Assembly: GCA_039973685.1 (NCBI GenBank) | Contig: JBDWKL010000027.1 | Span: 1 to 50,736, forward strand | Origin: Hyphomicrobiales bacterium | GTDB taxonomy: Bacteria; Pseudomonadota; Alphaproteobacteria; Rhizobiales; JACESI01 | Direction of reading: 5' to 3' | Length of the DNA: 50,736 nt | Shown: positions 7,172 through 16,765 of the stretch, piece by piece | Position numbering within the stretch: position 1 is the first letter of the stretch | Layout of the letters: each line of letters opens with the position of its first letter | Made by a program: the position numbers and the translations under genes | The notes under the pieces: generated by a model | Seen by the model: the letters and a program-made list of their open reading frames with translations, nothing else | What the model was told of the DNA's origin: nothing | Database searches by the model: none

Positions 7172-9208
7172 TTATTTGCCGTATTCGTTCATGGTCAAAA
7201 GTTCATATTCGGCCACTTGCTCATCGTCTTGATTGGTGAGCGTAACATTCCAGCGCACTTCGCCATAGGTGTCTGTGCGTTTTGTTTTGCGTTTCACCGT
7301 TAGGCGCACTTTGATGCTGTCACCTGCTGCAACTGGTTTTTGAAAACTCAGCTCATTAAGGCCCGTATTGGCGAGCACAGGGCCGGGGTTTGGTTCCACG
7401 AAAAGTCCCGCTGCAAAACTCAAAAGTAAGTATCCATGGGCAACGCGACCGGGGAAGAACGGGTTTGCTTTTGCGGCTTCATCATCCATGTGGGCATAAA
7501 ATGTATCGCCTGTGAAATTGGCGAAATGTTCGATGTCCTCCAAGGTCACTTTGCGTGGAGCGGTGTGAATTGTTTCGCCAATTTGCACCTCATCAAAGCT
7601 GCGAGTGAAGGGATGGGCTGGAGCCTCAATCTCTTTTGCGCCCTTAATCCAACGGCCTGAGATGGCGGTCAAAATATCAGGGCTACCCTGTATCGCCGTG
7701 CGTTGCATGTAGTGCATCACGCCACGAATGCCACCAAGCTCTTCGCCGCCGCCTGCACGGCCTGGCCCACCATGCACCATGTGAGGCAACGGTGCGCCGT
7801 GACCTGTTGCTTCGCCCATCGAGGTACGGTCGTTGAAATAGAGCCGTCCGTGGTGAGACGCGGACGCCAGCACCATTTCGCGGGCAACTTCAGGATCATG
7901 CGTGATGATCGAGGCAACCAGCGAGCCGCCGCCACGGTTGAGCAATTGAGCTGCGTGGTTGGCGTCTGAATAGGGCATGATGGTTGCAACGGGGCCGAAG
8001 GCTTCAACGGCATGGATGTTTGTCGCTTCATCAGGGTTGGCGCAATAAAATAGTTGCGGCGAAACAAACGCGCCTTTTTGTGCATCCGCTCCTTCGACAG
8101 TTGGCAGGTCGGCATTGCCAAATACGCATTCGCATTCGCTAGATAACAGTTCAGCCTTTGCTAAAACATCAGCCCGTTGTGCCTGTGAGGCAAGGGCACC
8201 CATGCGGGTTTCTTTCAGCCGTGGGTCGCCAATGGTGGTTTTTGAAAGGCGTTGTTTGATTGCCTCAATCACAGGCTCAATCGTGGCCTCAGGCACCATG
8301 AGGCGACGAATAGCCGTGCATTTTTGACCAGCCTTTACGGTCATTTCTTGTGCGACTTCTTTGACGAAAAGATCAAACTCTGGTGTGCCGACTATGGCGT
8401 CAGGTCCAAGAACAGAAGCGTTGAGGCTGTCCTGTTCTGCGGCAAAACGGGTGGAGTTGGCCATCAACTTGGGATTGGAACGCAACATCAGCGCGGTATC
8501 AGCCGAGCCTGTAAAACTCACTACATCTTGCGAACCGAGCTGATCGAGTAGATCGCCAGTGCTGCCAACAATCAGTTGGATCGCACCATCAGGCAGGAGA
8601 CCGCTTTCGATCATCATACGGAAACAAGCTTCAGCCACATAGCTGGTAGATGTTGCCGGCTTGATGATAGCTGGCATGCCTGCCAAAAATGTCGGTGCGA
8701 ATTTTTCTAACATGCCCCAGACGGGAAAATTGAAAGCGTTGATGTGGACGGCGACGCCTTGAAGCGGTGTGCAGACGTGCTGACCAAGAAATGTGCCATT
8801 GCGGCTGAGTTGTTCAACCTCGCCATCGATGTAAATACGCTCATCTGGCATTTCGCGACGACCTTTGGAGGCGAAGACTTGGGTGGTGATGATGCCGCCA
8901 TCAATATCGACCTTACTGTCACCCAATGTTGCGCCCGTATTGTAGGAAAGATCATAGAGGTGATCGCGCCGTTCGCGCAGGTAAATTGCGAGCGCTTTGA
9001 GGATGCGGGCGCGGTCGTGAAACGTCATTTTGTGAAGGGCTGGACCACCCTTTGTGATCGCGTAATCAATCATGTTGGAGTAGGAAAGGGGCGTGCTTCC
9101 GATCTCGGCAATTACGTCTCCAGTTACGGCTGATGGGACGGCTCTTTTGTCTCCATTGGCAGCTATCCACTCGCCGTGTGCAAAACTGTTTAGCGATAAA
9201 ATTTCCAT
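7172..9208 (-). CDS. paaZ: Bifunctional oxepin-CoA hydrolase / semialdehyde dehydrogenase PaaZ
   Basis: Opens the oxepin-CoA ring and oxidises the resulting semialdehyde to 3-oxo-5,6-dehydrosuberyl-CoA. The 678-residue fusion has an aldehyde dehydrogenase domain (about 1-520) with general base Glu258 (FAAEQD) and catalytic Cys297 (GQKCTA), matching E. coli Glu256/Cys295. A C-terminal MaoC-type hydratase domain (about 535-678) has Asp568 and His573 in the TGDTFYAHMD motif. Both activities therefore look intact. The start at 9208 has GGGAG 5 bp upstream; an upstream TTG is less likely. It is the first gene of the minus-strand paa operon and is divergent from paaG. Confidence 0.96.
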   Translation of the reverse strand: MEILSLNSFAHGEWIAANGDKRAVPSAVTGDVIAEIGSTPLSYSNMIDYAITKGGPALHKMTFHDRARILKALAIYLRERRDHLYDLSYNTGATLGDSKVDIDGGIITTQVFASKGRREMPDERIYIDGEVEQLSRNGTFLGQHVCTPLQGVAVHINAFNFPVWGMLEKFAPTFLAGMPAIIKPATSTSYVAEACFRMMIESGLLPDGAIQLIVGSTGDLLDQLGSQDVVSFTGSADTALMLRSNPKLMANSTRFAAEQDSLNASVLGPDAIVGTPEFDLFVKEVAQEMTVKAGQKCTAIRRLMVPEATIEPVIEAIKQRLSKTTIGDPRLKETRMGALASQAQRADVLAKAELLSSECECVFGNADLPTVEGADAQKGAFVSPQLFYCANPDEATNIHAVEAFGPVATIMPYSDANHAAQLLNRGGGSLVASIITHDPEVAREMVLASASHHGRLYFNDRTSMGEATGHGAPLPHMVHGGPGRAGGGEELGGIRGVMHYMQRTAIQGSPDILTAISGRWIKGAKEIEAPAHPFTRSFDEVQIGETIHTAPRKVTLEDIEHFANFTGDTFYAHMDDEAAKANPFFPGRVAHGYLLLSFAAGLFVEPNPGPVLANTGLNELSFQKPVAAGDSIKVRLTVKRKTKRTDTYGEVRWNVTLTNQDDEQVAEYELLTMNEYGK

Positions 9209-9288
9209 AAAACTCCCTTTCAATTTTTCCATTACTTCATTAGTTGTGATTTGGATGCAATGATTTTTTCATCGAGTTGGGAGGCTCT

Positions 9289-10074
9289 ATGTCGGAATTT
9301 ATTTTGACGAATATGCATGACGGTTGGATGGAAATTACCCTCAATCGTCCTGACAGATTGAACTCATTTAACGATGAAATGCACGCCCAATTACGCGATG
9401 CTTTAGACCGTGCAAGCGAGCCAGATATTCGCGCCGTTCTCTTAACAGGTTCTGGCCGTGGCTTTTGTGCGGGGCAAGATTTAGATGGCCGCGACCCTCG
9501 AAAAATGGACGGGCCGCCAGACCTCAATGATACGATTTCACGTCTCTACAACCCTCTCATCAAACGATTGCAAGCCCTTGAAAAGCCAGTAATTTGTGCT
9601 GTTAACGGTGTAGCTGCTGGGGCGGGGGCAAACATCTCGTTTTCCTGCGATATTTTACTAGCCTCCGACAAAGCAAAATTCATTCAGTCCTTTGCAAAAG
9701 TGGGCCTTGTTCCAGATGCTGGTGGTACTTGGAACCTTACTCATTTGCTCGGACCGTTACGCGCAAAAGCATGGGCGATGAGTGCTGAACCGATTGACGC
9801 TGCAACCGCTCATGCGTGGGGCCTTGTTTGGAAGGTTTACCCACAAGATGAACTTATGGATGCAGCCCGCACCATGACCGCTGATTTTGCCCAAGGTGCA
9901 ACACTTGGCCTTGCAAAGACAAAACAATTGATTGCGCAAGCTGGAACCAACTCGCTCGAAGAGCAAGTTGTGTTGGAAGCGGAGACCCAAGGTGTGTGCG
10001 GTCGTTCTCATGATTATAAGGAAGGCGTTTCTGCTTTTCTCGATAAACGCGCGCCCAATTTTAAGGGCTGTTGA
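9289..10074 (+). CDS. paaG: 2-(1,2-epoxy-1,2-dihydrophenyl)acetyl-CoA isomerase PaaG
   Basis: A crotonase-fold enzyme that isomerises the ring epoxide to oxepin-CoA and later shifts a double bond. The 261-residue protein has the oxyanion-hole segment GRGFCAGQDL (about 57-65), NGVAAGAGANISFSCDI (106-122), and the acidic residue Asp143 in LVPDAGGTW, as in PaaG. The start is set at the ATG at 9289, 6 bp after GGGAGG; an in-frame TTG at 9277 would overlap that site. It opens the plus-strand paa operon. It is the only complete crotonase in the window, so a separate PaaF hydratase is not seen. Confidence 0.93.
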   Translation: MSEFILTNMHDGWMEITLNRPDRLNSFNDEMHAQLRDALDRASEPDIRAVLLTGSGRGFCAGQDLDGRDPRKMDGPPDLNDTISRLYNPLIKRLQALEKPVICAVNGVAAGAGANISFSCDILLASDKAKFIQSFAKVGLVPDAGGTWNLTHLLGPLRAKAWAMSAEPIDAATAHAWGLVWKVYPQDELMDAARTMTADFAQGATLGLAKTKQLIAQAGTNSLEEQVVLEAETQGVCGRSHDYKEGVSAFLDKRAPNFKGC

Positions 10075-10098
10075 CAGCTCATAAGGATCATTTTCAAA

Positions 10099-10539
10099 AT
10101 GCCATTGTCTGCCCAAGAAAGAGCTGAAAAATCTGCCGCAAATATGTGGGCAAATGATCGTGCGAGCAAAGCATTGGGGTTTACGATTGAACGTGTCGCA
10201 CCAGGTGAAGCCGTGCTGACAATGGCGGTGCAAGAAGATCATCTTAACGGTCATGATACGTGCCACGGCGGCATCATTTTTTCGCTGGCTGATAGCGCTT
10301 TCGGCTTTGCTTGTAACTCATACAACAAGAATGTGGTTGGTCAGCATTGTTCTGTTACTTATCTGGTGCCGGGTAAGAAAGGTGACACGCTGATAGCCCA
10401 TGCAAAAGAAGCAAACAGGACAGGTCGCACGGGTGTTTATGATGTGGTTGTGACCAATCAATCAGGTGAGGAACTCGTCCATTTTCGCGGTGTGTCGCGA
10501 GAGGTTTCGGGTCAACATTTTCAAGAGGATGAAGCGTGA
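10099..10539 (+). CDS. paaI: Hydroxyphenylacetyl-CoA thioesterase PaaI
   Basis: A 146-residue hotdog thioesterase of the PaaI family, thought to hydrolyse hydroxylated phenylacetyl-CoA that would otherwise trap CoA. The motif LNGHDTCHGGIIFSLADSAFG (about residues 49-69) contains the HGG turn (56-58) and catalytic Asp65, matching Asp61 of the E. coli enzyme. AAGGATC lies upstream of the ATG. Its stop codon overlaps the GTG start of the thiolase gene, so the two are translationally coupled. Confidence 0.93.
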   Translation: MPLSAQERAEKSAANMWANDRASKALGFTIERVAPGEAVLTMAVQEDHLNGHDTCHGGIIFSLADSAFGFACNSYNKNVVGQHCSVTYLVPGKKGDTLIAHAKEANRTGRTGVYDVVVTNQSGEELVHFRGVSREVSGQHFQEDEA

Positions 10540-11738
10540 GAGAAGCTTATATTTGTGAGGGGCTGCGGTCTCCAATTGGTCGTTATGGTGGCACGTTATC
10601 GTCTGTGCGGCCTGATGATTTGCTTGCCACTGTGATGAAGGCGGTTTGTGCGTCTGCGCCTAATCTGGATGCAGCAGCGATTGATGATGTGATTATTGGG
10701 TGCGCTAATCAGGCGGGTGAAGATAACCGCAATGTAGCGCGTATGGCCGTTTTGCTCGCGGGCCTACCACAAACGATTGGCGGGGCGACGCTCAACCGTC
10801 TTTGTGGTTCTGGTCTCGATGCTATTTCTCAAGCTGCCCGCGCGATCAAAGCAGGTGAAGCAGACCTCATTTTAGCTGGTGGTGTGGAAAGCATGAGCCG
10901 TGCACCGTTTGTTATGCCAAAGCCAGATGCTGCTTTTTCGCGCAAGGCTGAAATTTATGACACGACGATTGGCTGGCGCTTCATCAACAAGCAATTGAAG
11001 AAAGAGTTTGGCGTCGATTCCATGCCAGAAACGGCGGAGAATGTTGCCGAAGATTTCCAGATTTCGCGAGAAGATCAAGATGCCTTCGCGTTTAACAGTC
11101 AACAAAAGGCAGCCAAAGCGATAGCGTCAGGTCGTTTAGCGAAAGAGATTACACCTATCAGCGTGCCACAACGTCGCAAAGATCCGATTTTGTTTGAAAC
11201 TGATGAGCATCCGCGTGAAACATCGCTTGAGAAGCTCGCAAGCCTTTCAACGCCGTTTCGAGAAGGCGGCAGTGTAACGGCGGGCAATGCATCAGGCACC
11301 AATGATGGGGCGGCGGCCTTATTGATTGCGTCTGCTGAGGCGGTTGAAAAATACGGTTTGACCCCAAAAGCGAAAGTTGTTGCAACAAGCATTGCAGGTG
11401 TTGAACCGCGCATTATGGGCATTGGGCCAGCACCTGCCACGACCAAGCTTTTAGAGCGCACGGGCCATAAAATCAGCGATATTGATATCATCGAGCTCAA
11501 TGAAGCATTCGCCAGTCAGGGCCTCGCGGTTCTGCGTCAACTTGGCGTTGCGGATGATGCTGATTTCGTCAATCCAAATGGCGGCGCAATTGCGCTGGGT
11601 CATCCGCTTGGCATGTCTGGCACTAGGCTTGTGCTAACGGCAGCGCATGAATTGCAAGAACGCGGCGCAAACCGTGCTGTTTGCACCATGTGTATTGGCG
11701 TGGGCCAAGGAATTGCCATGATGTTGGAAGCTGCTTAA
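10536..11738 (+). CDS. paaJ: 3-oxoadipyl-CoA thiolase (PaaJ/PcaF)
   Basis: Cleaves 3-oxo-5,6-dehydrosuberyl-CoA and 3-oxoadipyl-CoA to acetyl-CoA and shorter acyl-CoA in the last part of the phenylacetate pathway. The 400-residue protein has the nucleophile Cys90 (NRLCGSG), ELNEAFA (320-326), His356 (GGAIALGHP) and Cys386 (TMCIGVG). The MREAYICEGLRSPIGRYGG start is typical of PcaF/PaaJ. The start is GTG at 10536 with its second and third bases inside the paaI stop. pcaF would be an equally valid name; protocatechuate genes are absent here, so I use paaJ. Confidence 0.94.
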   Translation: MREAYICEGLRSPIGRYGGTLSSVRPDDLLATVMKAVCASAPNLDAAAIDDVIIGCANQAGEDNRNVARMAVLLAGLPQTIGGATLNRLCGSGLDAISQAARAIKAGEADLILAGGVESMSRAPFVMPKPDAAFSRKAEIYDTTIGWRFINKQLKKEFGVDSMPETAENVAEDFQISREDQDAFAFNSQQKAAKAIASGRLAKEITPISVPQRRKDPILFETDEHPRETSLEKLASLSTPFREGGSVTAGNASGTNDGAAALLIASAEAVEKYGLTPKAKVVATSIAGVEPRIMGIGPAPATTKLLERTGHKISDIDIIELNEAFASQGLAVLRQLGVADDADFVNPNGGAIALGHPLGMSGTRLVLTAAHELQERGANRAVCTMCIGVGQGIAMMLEAA

Positions 11739-11758
11739 CGGCGCGTCGGGAGGAACGA

Positions 11759-13054
11759 ATGGAAGACTTATCACCAAAAGCGGGCGATTTGGAGCCAATT
11801 GAAACGGCAAGCCGTGATGAACTGCAAAGCGTTCAATTGGAGCGCATGAAGACATCGCTGAAACGGGCCTATGATAATGTTCCCCACTATAAGAAATCAT
11901 TCGATGATGCGGGCGTACATCCAGATGATCTGACTTCGCTTGAAGACCTTGCGAAATTTCCTTTTACGGTGAAAGCAGACCTGCGCGATAACTATCCGTT
12001 CGGCATGTTTGCTGTACCCCGTGAGGAGCTTGTCCGCGTTCATGCCTCTTCTGGCACCACTGGCCAGCCGACTGTGGTTGGTTATACCCAAAATGATATT
12101 GATATGTGGGCTGGTGTGATTGCCAGAAGCCTCAAGGCGGCGGGCCTGCGTAAAGGTGACCTGCTGCATAATGGCTATGGTTATGGCCTGTTTACAGGCG
12201 GACTTGGTGTTCATACGGGCGCAGAGAAAATGGGGCTGACCGTGGTGCCCATTTCTGGCGGCATGACAGAGCGCCAAGTGCGGTTGATGGAAGATTTTCA
12301 GGCAACGGGCATTACGGTAACACCATCTTATATGTTGTCGATCCTCGATGAATATCATCGCCAAGGTCGCGACCCGCGCAAAAGCCCGATGAAGGTTGGC
12401 GTGTTTGGGGCGGAGCCTTGGACCAACGCCATGCGTAAAGAGGTGGAAGACGCCTTTGATATGCATGCGGTGGATATTTATGGCCTATCAGAAATTATCG
12501 GTCCAGGTGTGGCGAGTGAGTGCGTTGAGACCAAAGACGGGCCACATATTTGGGAGGATCATTTCTATCCCGAAGTGATTGATCCTGATACTGGCGAAGT
12601 CTTACCAGATGGCGAGCTGGGTGAATTGGTCTTTACATCGCTTACCAAAGAAGCCTTCCCAATCATCCGTTATCGCACCCGCGATCTAACCCGCCTTTTG
12701 CCGGGTACAGCGCGCACCATGCGGCGTATGGAAAAGGTGACAGGACGCAGTGATGACATGATGATCTTGCGCGGTGTCAATGTGTTCCCAACCCAGATTG
12801 AAGAGCAGCTCATGAAGGTTGAGGCGCTGTCTGCCCATTTCCAAATTGAACTGACCAAGAAAGATCGCATGGACCATATGATAGTCCATTGTGAGACGCT
12901 GAAGGATGGCAATGGCGACGTGGCCTCCAAAGAATTGAGCCGTTTGATCAAAGAGACCATCGGTATTTCTGCGGAAGTGCGAGCAGGGGGTGAAAATTCT
13001 GTGGCGCGTTCGCAAGGTAAGGCGGTTCGTATTGTTGATAATCGCGGCGAGTAA
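11759..13054 (+). CDS. paaK: Phenylacetate-CoA ligase PaaK
   Basis: The AMP-forming ligase that starts the pathway by converting phenylacetate to phenylacetyl-CoA with ATP. The 431-residue protein has the adenylate-forming P-loop HASSGTTGQPTVVGYT, the IYGLSEIIGPG segment near the middle and the YRTRDLT hinge-region motif, with a C-terminal domain that starts at about RRMEKVTGRSDDMMILRG. The ATG at 11759 follows GGGAGGAACGA, 20 bp after the thiolase stop; the open frame extends further upstream inside the thiolase gene but that is overlap. It is the last gene of the plus-strand paa operon. No terminator is obvious in the 110 bp after it. Confidence 0.96.
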   Translation: MEDLSPKAGDLEPIETASRDELQSVQLERMKTSLKRAYDNVPHYKKSFDDAGVHPDDLTSLEDLAKFPFTVKADLRDNYPFGMFAVPREELVRVHASSGTTGQPTVVGYTQNDIDMWAGVIARSLKAAGLRKGDLLHNGYGYGLFTGGLGVHTGAEKMGLTVVPISGGMTERQVRLMEDFQATGITVTPSYMLSILDEYHRQGRDPRKSPMKVGVFGAEPWTNAMRKEVEDAFDMHAVDIYGLSEIIGPGVASECVETKDGPHIWEDHFYPEVIDPDTGEVLPDGELGELVFTSLTKEAFPIIRYRTRDLTRLLPGTARTMRRMEKVTGRSDDMMILRGVNVFPTQIEEQLMKVEALSAHFQIELTKKDRMDHMIVHCETLKDGNGDVASKELSRLIKETIGISAEVRAGGENSVARSQGKAVRIVDNRGE

Positions 13055-13164
13055 TTATACAGGCAAAGCGGTCGTTCACTGATGTTTTATAGCCATTACC
13101 TTGCCATTGGGCGGGTAGGTCTGTAACGAAGCTATAAATTGCTTGTTATTCAGAAGGTTTTTCC

Positions 13165-14370
13165 ATGAATTATGTTTCCTCCCGTTTGGCCCCAGTAAAA
13201 CCATCCGCCTCTGCAACTGTAAGCGCTGCCGCGAAAGCTGCCCGTGCGCGTGGTGAAGACGTGATTGACCTCGGTCTTGGCGAGCCAGATTTTGATACGC
13301 CGAAGCATATTGTTGAAGCAGCTCATGCAGCGGCCCTTAAAGGCGAAACCCGCTATCCGCCGCATGACGGAACGGCGGCATTGAAGCAGGCTGTATCTGA
13401 TAAGCTGAAACGCGATAATAATCTCGATTATGACGTCTCTGAGGTCATCGTCAGTAACGGCGCCAAGCAGATTATTTTTAATGCGATCATGGCTTCCATT
13501 GAACAAGACGACGAAGTGCTCCTATGCGCCCCTTATTTTGGTTCTTATGCGGACATCGTGTTGATCTTGGGCGGCAAGCCTGTGTCTGTGCCTTGTACGG
13601 CCGAAGACGGGTTTCGCCTGACACCTGAAAACCTAGAGGCGGCGATTACGCCAAAAAGCCGTTGGTTGTTCTTGAACCTGCCGTCAAATCCATCTGGCGC
13701 TGTGTTCTCTGCTGATGATCTCAAAGCCATTGGTGCGGTGGTCGCAAAGCATCCAAACTTGATGGTTCTCTCAGATGAGATTTATGAGCACATCTTGTTT
13801 GATGGTCAGAAATTCGATTCATTCGCCGAAGTGTGTCCCGATCTGAAAGACCGCGTTCTCACCGTCAATGGTGTGTCGAAAGCCTATGCCATGACAGGCT
13901 GGCGCATTGGTTATGGGGCAGGGCCTCAGCCTTTGATTAAGGCGATGACCAAGGTGCAATCGCAGATTTCTTCTGGTGCTTGTTCTGTTGCGCAAGCTGC
14001 CGCCGTTGCTGCACTAAATGGCCCGCAAGACGAAGTACACCGTTTCCGTGAGGCATTTGAAAACCGTCGTAATCTCGTGGTGGACCGTGTAGCCAAAATT
14101 GATGGCCTGACCCTAGATCCCCCTGGTGGTGCCTTTTATGCGTTGATTGGCTGTGACGGCTGCATTGGCGCGAAAACGCCTGAGGGTAAGACAATCGAAA
14201 ACGATATTGATTTCGCGCAGTTCCTGCTTGATGAAGCCAAAATTGCGGCCGTGCCCGGCGATGCTTACGGCCTCTCGCCCTTCTTCCGCATTTCAACGGC
14301 AACATCAGAAGATGTACTGACTGAAGCAATGGACCGGATTGAAGCGGCAGTTGCTAAGCTTGAAAAGTAG
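13165..14370 (+). CDS. Class I/II PLP-dependent aminotransferase (aspartate/aromatic type)
   Basis: A 401-residue fold-type I aminotransferase. Key features are NLPSNPSGAV (171-180), SDEIYEHI (203-210), the PLP lysine Lys239 in VNGVSKAYAMTGWRIGYG, and Arg247. The sequence resembles alphaproteobacterial aspartate aminotransferases that also accept aromatic amino acids or prephenate. Next to phenylacetate and homogentisate genes it could deaminate phenylalanine or tyrosine, but a housekeeping role is equally likely. It has its own 110 bp leader after paaK and is followed by a strong intrinsic terminator (14418-14451), so it appears to be a single-gene unit. Confidence 0.9.
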   Translation: MNYVSSRLAPVKPSASATVSAAAKAARARGEDVIDLGLGEPDFDTPKHIVEAAHAAALKGETRYPPHDGTAALKQAVSDKLKRDNNLDYDVSEVIVSNGAKQIIFNAIMASIEQDDEVLLCAPYFGSYADIVLILGGKPVSVPCTAEDGFRLTPENLEAAITPKSRWLFLNLPSNPSGAVFSADDLKAIGAVVAKHPNLMVLSDEIYEHILFDGQKFDSFAEVCPDLKDRVLTVNGVSKAYAMTGWRIGYGAGPQPLIKAMTKVQSQISSGACSVAQAAAVAALNGPQDEVHRFREAFENRRNLVVDRVAKIDGLTLDPPGGAFYALIGCDGCIGAKTPEGKTIENDIDFAQFLLDEAKIAAVPGDAYGLSPFFRISTATSEDVLTEAMDRIEAAVAKLEK

Positions 14371-14388
14371 CGTGAATAAAATACACGC

Positions 14389-14419
14389 TTGACCTTCTAG
14401 TTACTGGAATGTCTATCAT
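14389..14419 (+). promoter_or_regulatory. CueR-type (MerR family) copA promoter
   Basis: A -35 box TTGACC (14389-14394) and a -10 box TATCAT (14414-14419) are separated by 19 bp, the long spacer diagnostic of MerR-family activated promoters. Within the spacer is a 21 bp near-perfect dyad (14392-14412) with arms ACCTTC and GGAATGT, closely resembling known CueR/copA operators. It precedes a copper ATPase gene whose downstream neighbour is a CueR-like regulator, so copper-dependent autoregulation is likely. Confidence 0.85.
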
Positions 14420-14451
14420 GGGCCTGTTGATCATCAAACAGGCCCATTTTT
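14418..14451 (+). terminator. Intrinsic terminator of the aminotransferase gene
   Basis: A perfect 11 bp inverted repeat, ATGGGCCTGTT (14418-14428) and AACAGGCCCAT (14437-14447), with an 8 nt loop and a run of T residues (14447-14451), 48 bp after the aminotransferase stop. Its 5' arm overlaps the copA -10 box, so copA transcripts starting near 14426 would lack most of that arm and escape termination. Confidence 0.88.
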
Positions 14452-14455
14452 CGTT

Positions 14456-16765
14456 TTGGAACAAGCATCAAAAATCCCGCAAGAAACCCATGCCATAGAC
14501 CCCGTCTGCGGCATGTCGGTTAACCTATCCAAAGGAAAGCCAAGCCTTACCTATAAGGGCGTGACGCAGCATTTTTGTTGCCACGGATGCCACGATAAAT
14601 TTGAGGCTGATCCGTATTTCTATCTTTCTGGCAATAACAACATTAAGGCCGCAAAGAAGGTGGAGGGGGCTAAATATATTTGCCCTATGTGTCCCGAAGT
14701 CGAGGAGCACGACCCCGTGCCATGCCCAACTTGCGGCATGGCGTTAGAGGTTGAAGGCGGTGTTTCTGATGGCCCCAATGAAGAGCTGATCGATTTTACC
14801 AAACGCTTTTGGGGGAGCGCTATTTGTGCGGGTTTGATTGTGATTTTGACCATGGGTGGTTGGGTTGGATTGCCTATTCGTGACTGGATTGGCGAAACCA
14901 CCGCGCGTTGGGTTGAGCTGATACTCGCCACGCCTGTGGTTTTATGGGCGGCAAAACCTTTGATGGAGCGCGGTTGGTCGTCGCTTCTTACAAGAAATTA
15001 TAATATGTGGACGCTCATCATGCTGGGCGTTGGTACGGCTTATATCTTTAGCGTGGCAGGCGTTTTGTTGCCGTCTCTCTTTCCAACATCAATCCTCGAT
15101 GCAGCAGGCCATGCGCCGCTTTATTTTGAAGCAGCCGCCGTCATCACCGCGTTTGTGTTCTTCGGCCAAATGCTTGAGCTACGCGCCCGCGACCGCACGG
15201 GTGATGCGGTGCGTGCATTGGTCGGCTTAGCGCCAAGCACGGCGAGACGTATCACGCCGGACGGCGATGAATACGACGCGCCGCTTGATAATATTTTGGA
15301 AGGTGACCGCCTGCGTGTGCGGCCTGGTGAAAGCGTTCCCGTTGATGGGGTGATTGAAGACGGTCAAAGCTATATTGATGAAAGCATGATCACGGGCGAG
15401 CCTGTTCCTATTTCAAAACAGGTGGGCGACCGTGTGAGCACAGGCACGCTCAACCAAAACGGCACCTTGATCGTGGGGGCGGAGCAAGTTGGCGCGGACA
15501 CGATATTGTCGCGCATCGTGGCGATGGTTGCCAATGCTCAACGCAGCAAAGCGCCGATCCAGCGGTTGGCAGATCAAGTGTCATCGGTTTTCGTGCCTGC
15601 TGTTGTACTGGTTGCGGTGCTCGCTTTCTTGGTCTGGTCTTTCGCTTTTAACAACACCCCATTTGGCGTGGTCGCAGCGGTCTCTGTTCTTGTTATCGCT
15701 TGCCCCTGTGCTCTTGGGCTTGCAACCCCCATGTCAGTTACAATCGCAAGCGGCATCGGCGCGTTAAATGGCTTGCTCATCAAAGATGCTCGCGCCTTGG
15801 AGGCGATGGCGAAGGTGGATGTGCTCGTGGTTGATAAGACAGGCACATTGACTGAGGGGAGGCCATCCGTCAGCGATGTCATCGCATTCTCCGATGTAAG
15901 CGAGATCGACATCGTGTCGATGGCTGCATCTCTCGAACGTGGATCAGAACATCCTCTTGCTCGTGCGGTTTTGGACCATGCTGAAAAGCAAGGCGTTTCG
16001 CTTTCTATTGTCACAGGTTTTGAAGCAATTGTGGGGCATGGTGTTGGTGGTGTTTTGAATGAGCAAATTGTCTTTCTCGGCAATGAGGCTTTGATGGAAG
16101 CAAATGGTCTCATGCCGCCAACAGAAGAAATTCAGACTCTGCAAGAACAAGGCAAGACCGTTATTCTTCTCGCCAGCAGTGAGCAACTCATCGGCGCGAT
16201 AGCTATTTCTGACCCGATACGCGAAAGCGCAAAGGCGACGCTGGAAGCTCTGACCCATGAAGGGATTGAGGTTATTTTGGCCACGGGCGACAATGAGATC
16301 ACGGCGAACCATGTAGCGAAAGAATTGGGGCTTGGTGATGTCCATGCAGGATTATTCCCTGCGGACAAAAAGCAACTCGTCGATGACCTGCGCGCCAAAG
16401 GTAAGCGCGTTGCAATGGCTGGCGACGGTATCAACGATGCGCCGGCTCTTGCTAGTGCTGATATTGGTATCGCGCTTGGCAGTGGTGCGGATGTTGCGAT
16501 TGAAAGCGCAGGTGTGACCTTGCTCAATGAAGATTTAAACGGATTGTTGAAGCTGGTGCGCTTGTCTCGTGAGACGTTGAAGAATATCAAGCAAAACTTG
16601 TTCTTCGCCTTCATTTATAATGCGGTTGGTGTGCCGATAGCAGCGGGCATTTTGTTCCCTGTTTGGGGCGTTTTACTATCCCCCATGATCGCTGCTGCCG
16701 CCATGAGCTTGTCGTCAGTCTCCGTCGTCTCAAACGCACTTAGGCTTAAAGGGATAAAATTATGA
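14456..16765 (+). CDS. copA: Copper-translocating P1B-type ATPase with N-terminal YHS domain
   Basis: A 769-residue inner-membrane pump that exports copper (Cu+ by motif) using ATP. The N-terminus has a YHS domain (DPVCGM at 15-20, [11 protein letters not shown] at 39-49) and a second cysteine-rich heavy-metal-binding segment (YICPMCP and CPTCGMALE, about 74-98) instead of classical CXXC HMA domains. Then come transmembrane helices, TGEP (313-316), the CPC metal site (416-418), the phosphorylated Asp in DKTGTLTE (460-467), an HPLA segment and GDGINDAPA. No in-frame ATG precedes the YHS domain; the start is probably TTG at 14456, with no clear ribosome binding site and a very short leader. It overlaps cueR by 4 bp. 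Confidence 0.93.
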   Translation: MEQASKIPQETHAIDPVCGMSVNLSKGKPSLTYKGVTQHFCCHGCHDKFEADPYFYLSGNNNIKAAKKVEGAKYICPMCPEVEEHDPVPCPTCGMALEVEGGVSDGPNEELIDFTKRFWGSAICAGLIVILTMGGWVGLPIRDWIGETTARWVELILATPVVLWAAKPLMERGWSSLLTRNYNMWTLIMLGVGTAYIFSVAGVLLPSLFPTSILDAAGHAPLYFEAAAVITAFVFFGQMLELRARDRTGDAVRALVGLAPSTARRITPDGDEYDAPLDNILEGDRLRVRPGESVPVDGVIEDGQSYIDESMITGEPVPISKQVGDRVSTGTLNQNGTLIVGAEQVGADTILSRIVAMVANAQRSKAPIQRLADQVSSVFVPAVVLVAVLAFLVWSFAFNNTPFGVVAAVSVLVIACPCALGLATPMSVTIASGIGALNGLLIKDARALEAMAKVDVLVVDKTGTLTEGRPSVSDVIAFSDVSEIDIVSMAASLERGSEHPLARAVLDHAEKQGVSLSIVTGFEAIVGHGVGGVLNEQIVFLGNEALMEANGLMPPTEEIQTLQEQGKTVILLASSEQLIGAIAISDPIRESAKATLEALTHEGIEVILATGDNEITANHVAKELGLGDVHAGLFPADKKQLVDDLRAKGKRVAMAGDGINDAPALASADIGIALGSGADVAIESAGVTLLNEDLNGLLKLVRLSRETLKNIKQNLFFAFIYNAVGVPIAAGILFPVWGVLLSPMIAAAAMSLSSVSVVSNALRLKGIKL

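Noticed and set aside
15574-16113. Minus-strand open frame of 179 codons inside the copper ATPase gene
   Set aside because: Threonine/serine-rich antisense translation with no family features; the plus strand encodes the DKTGT and CPC motifs.
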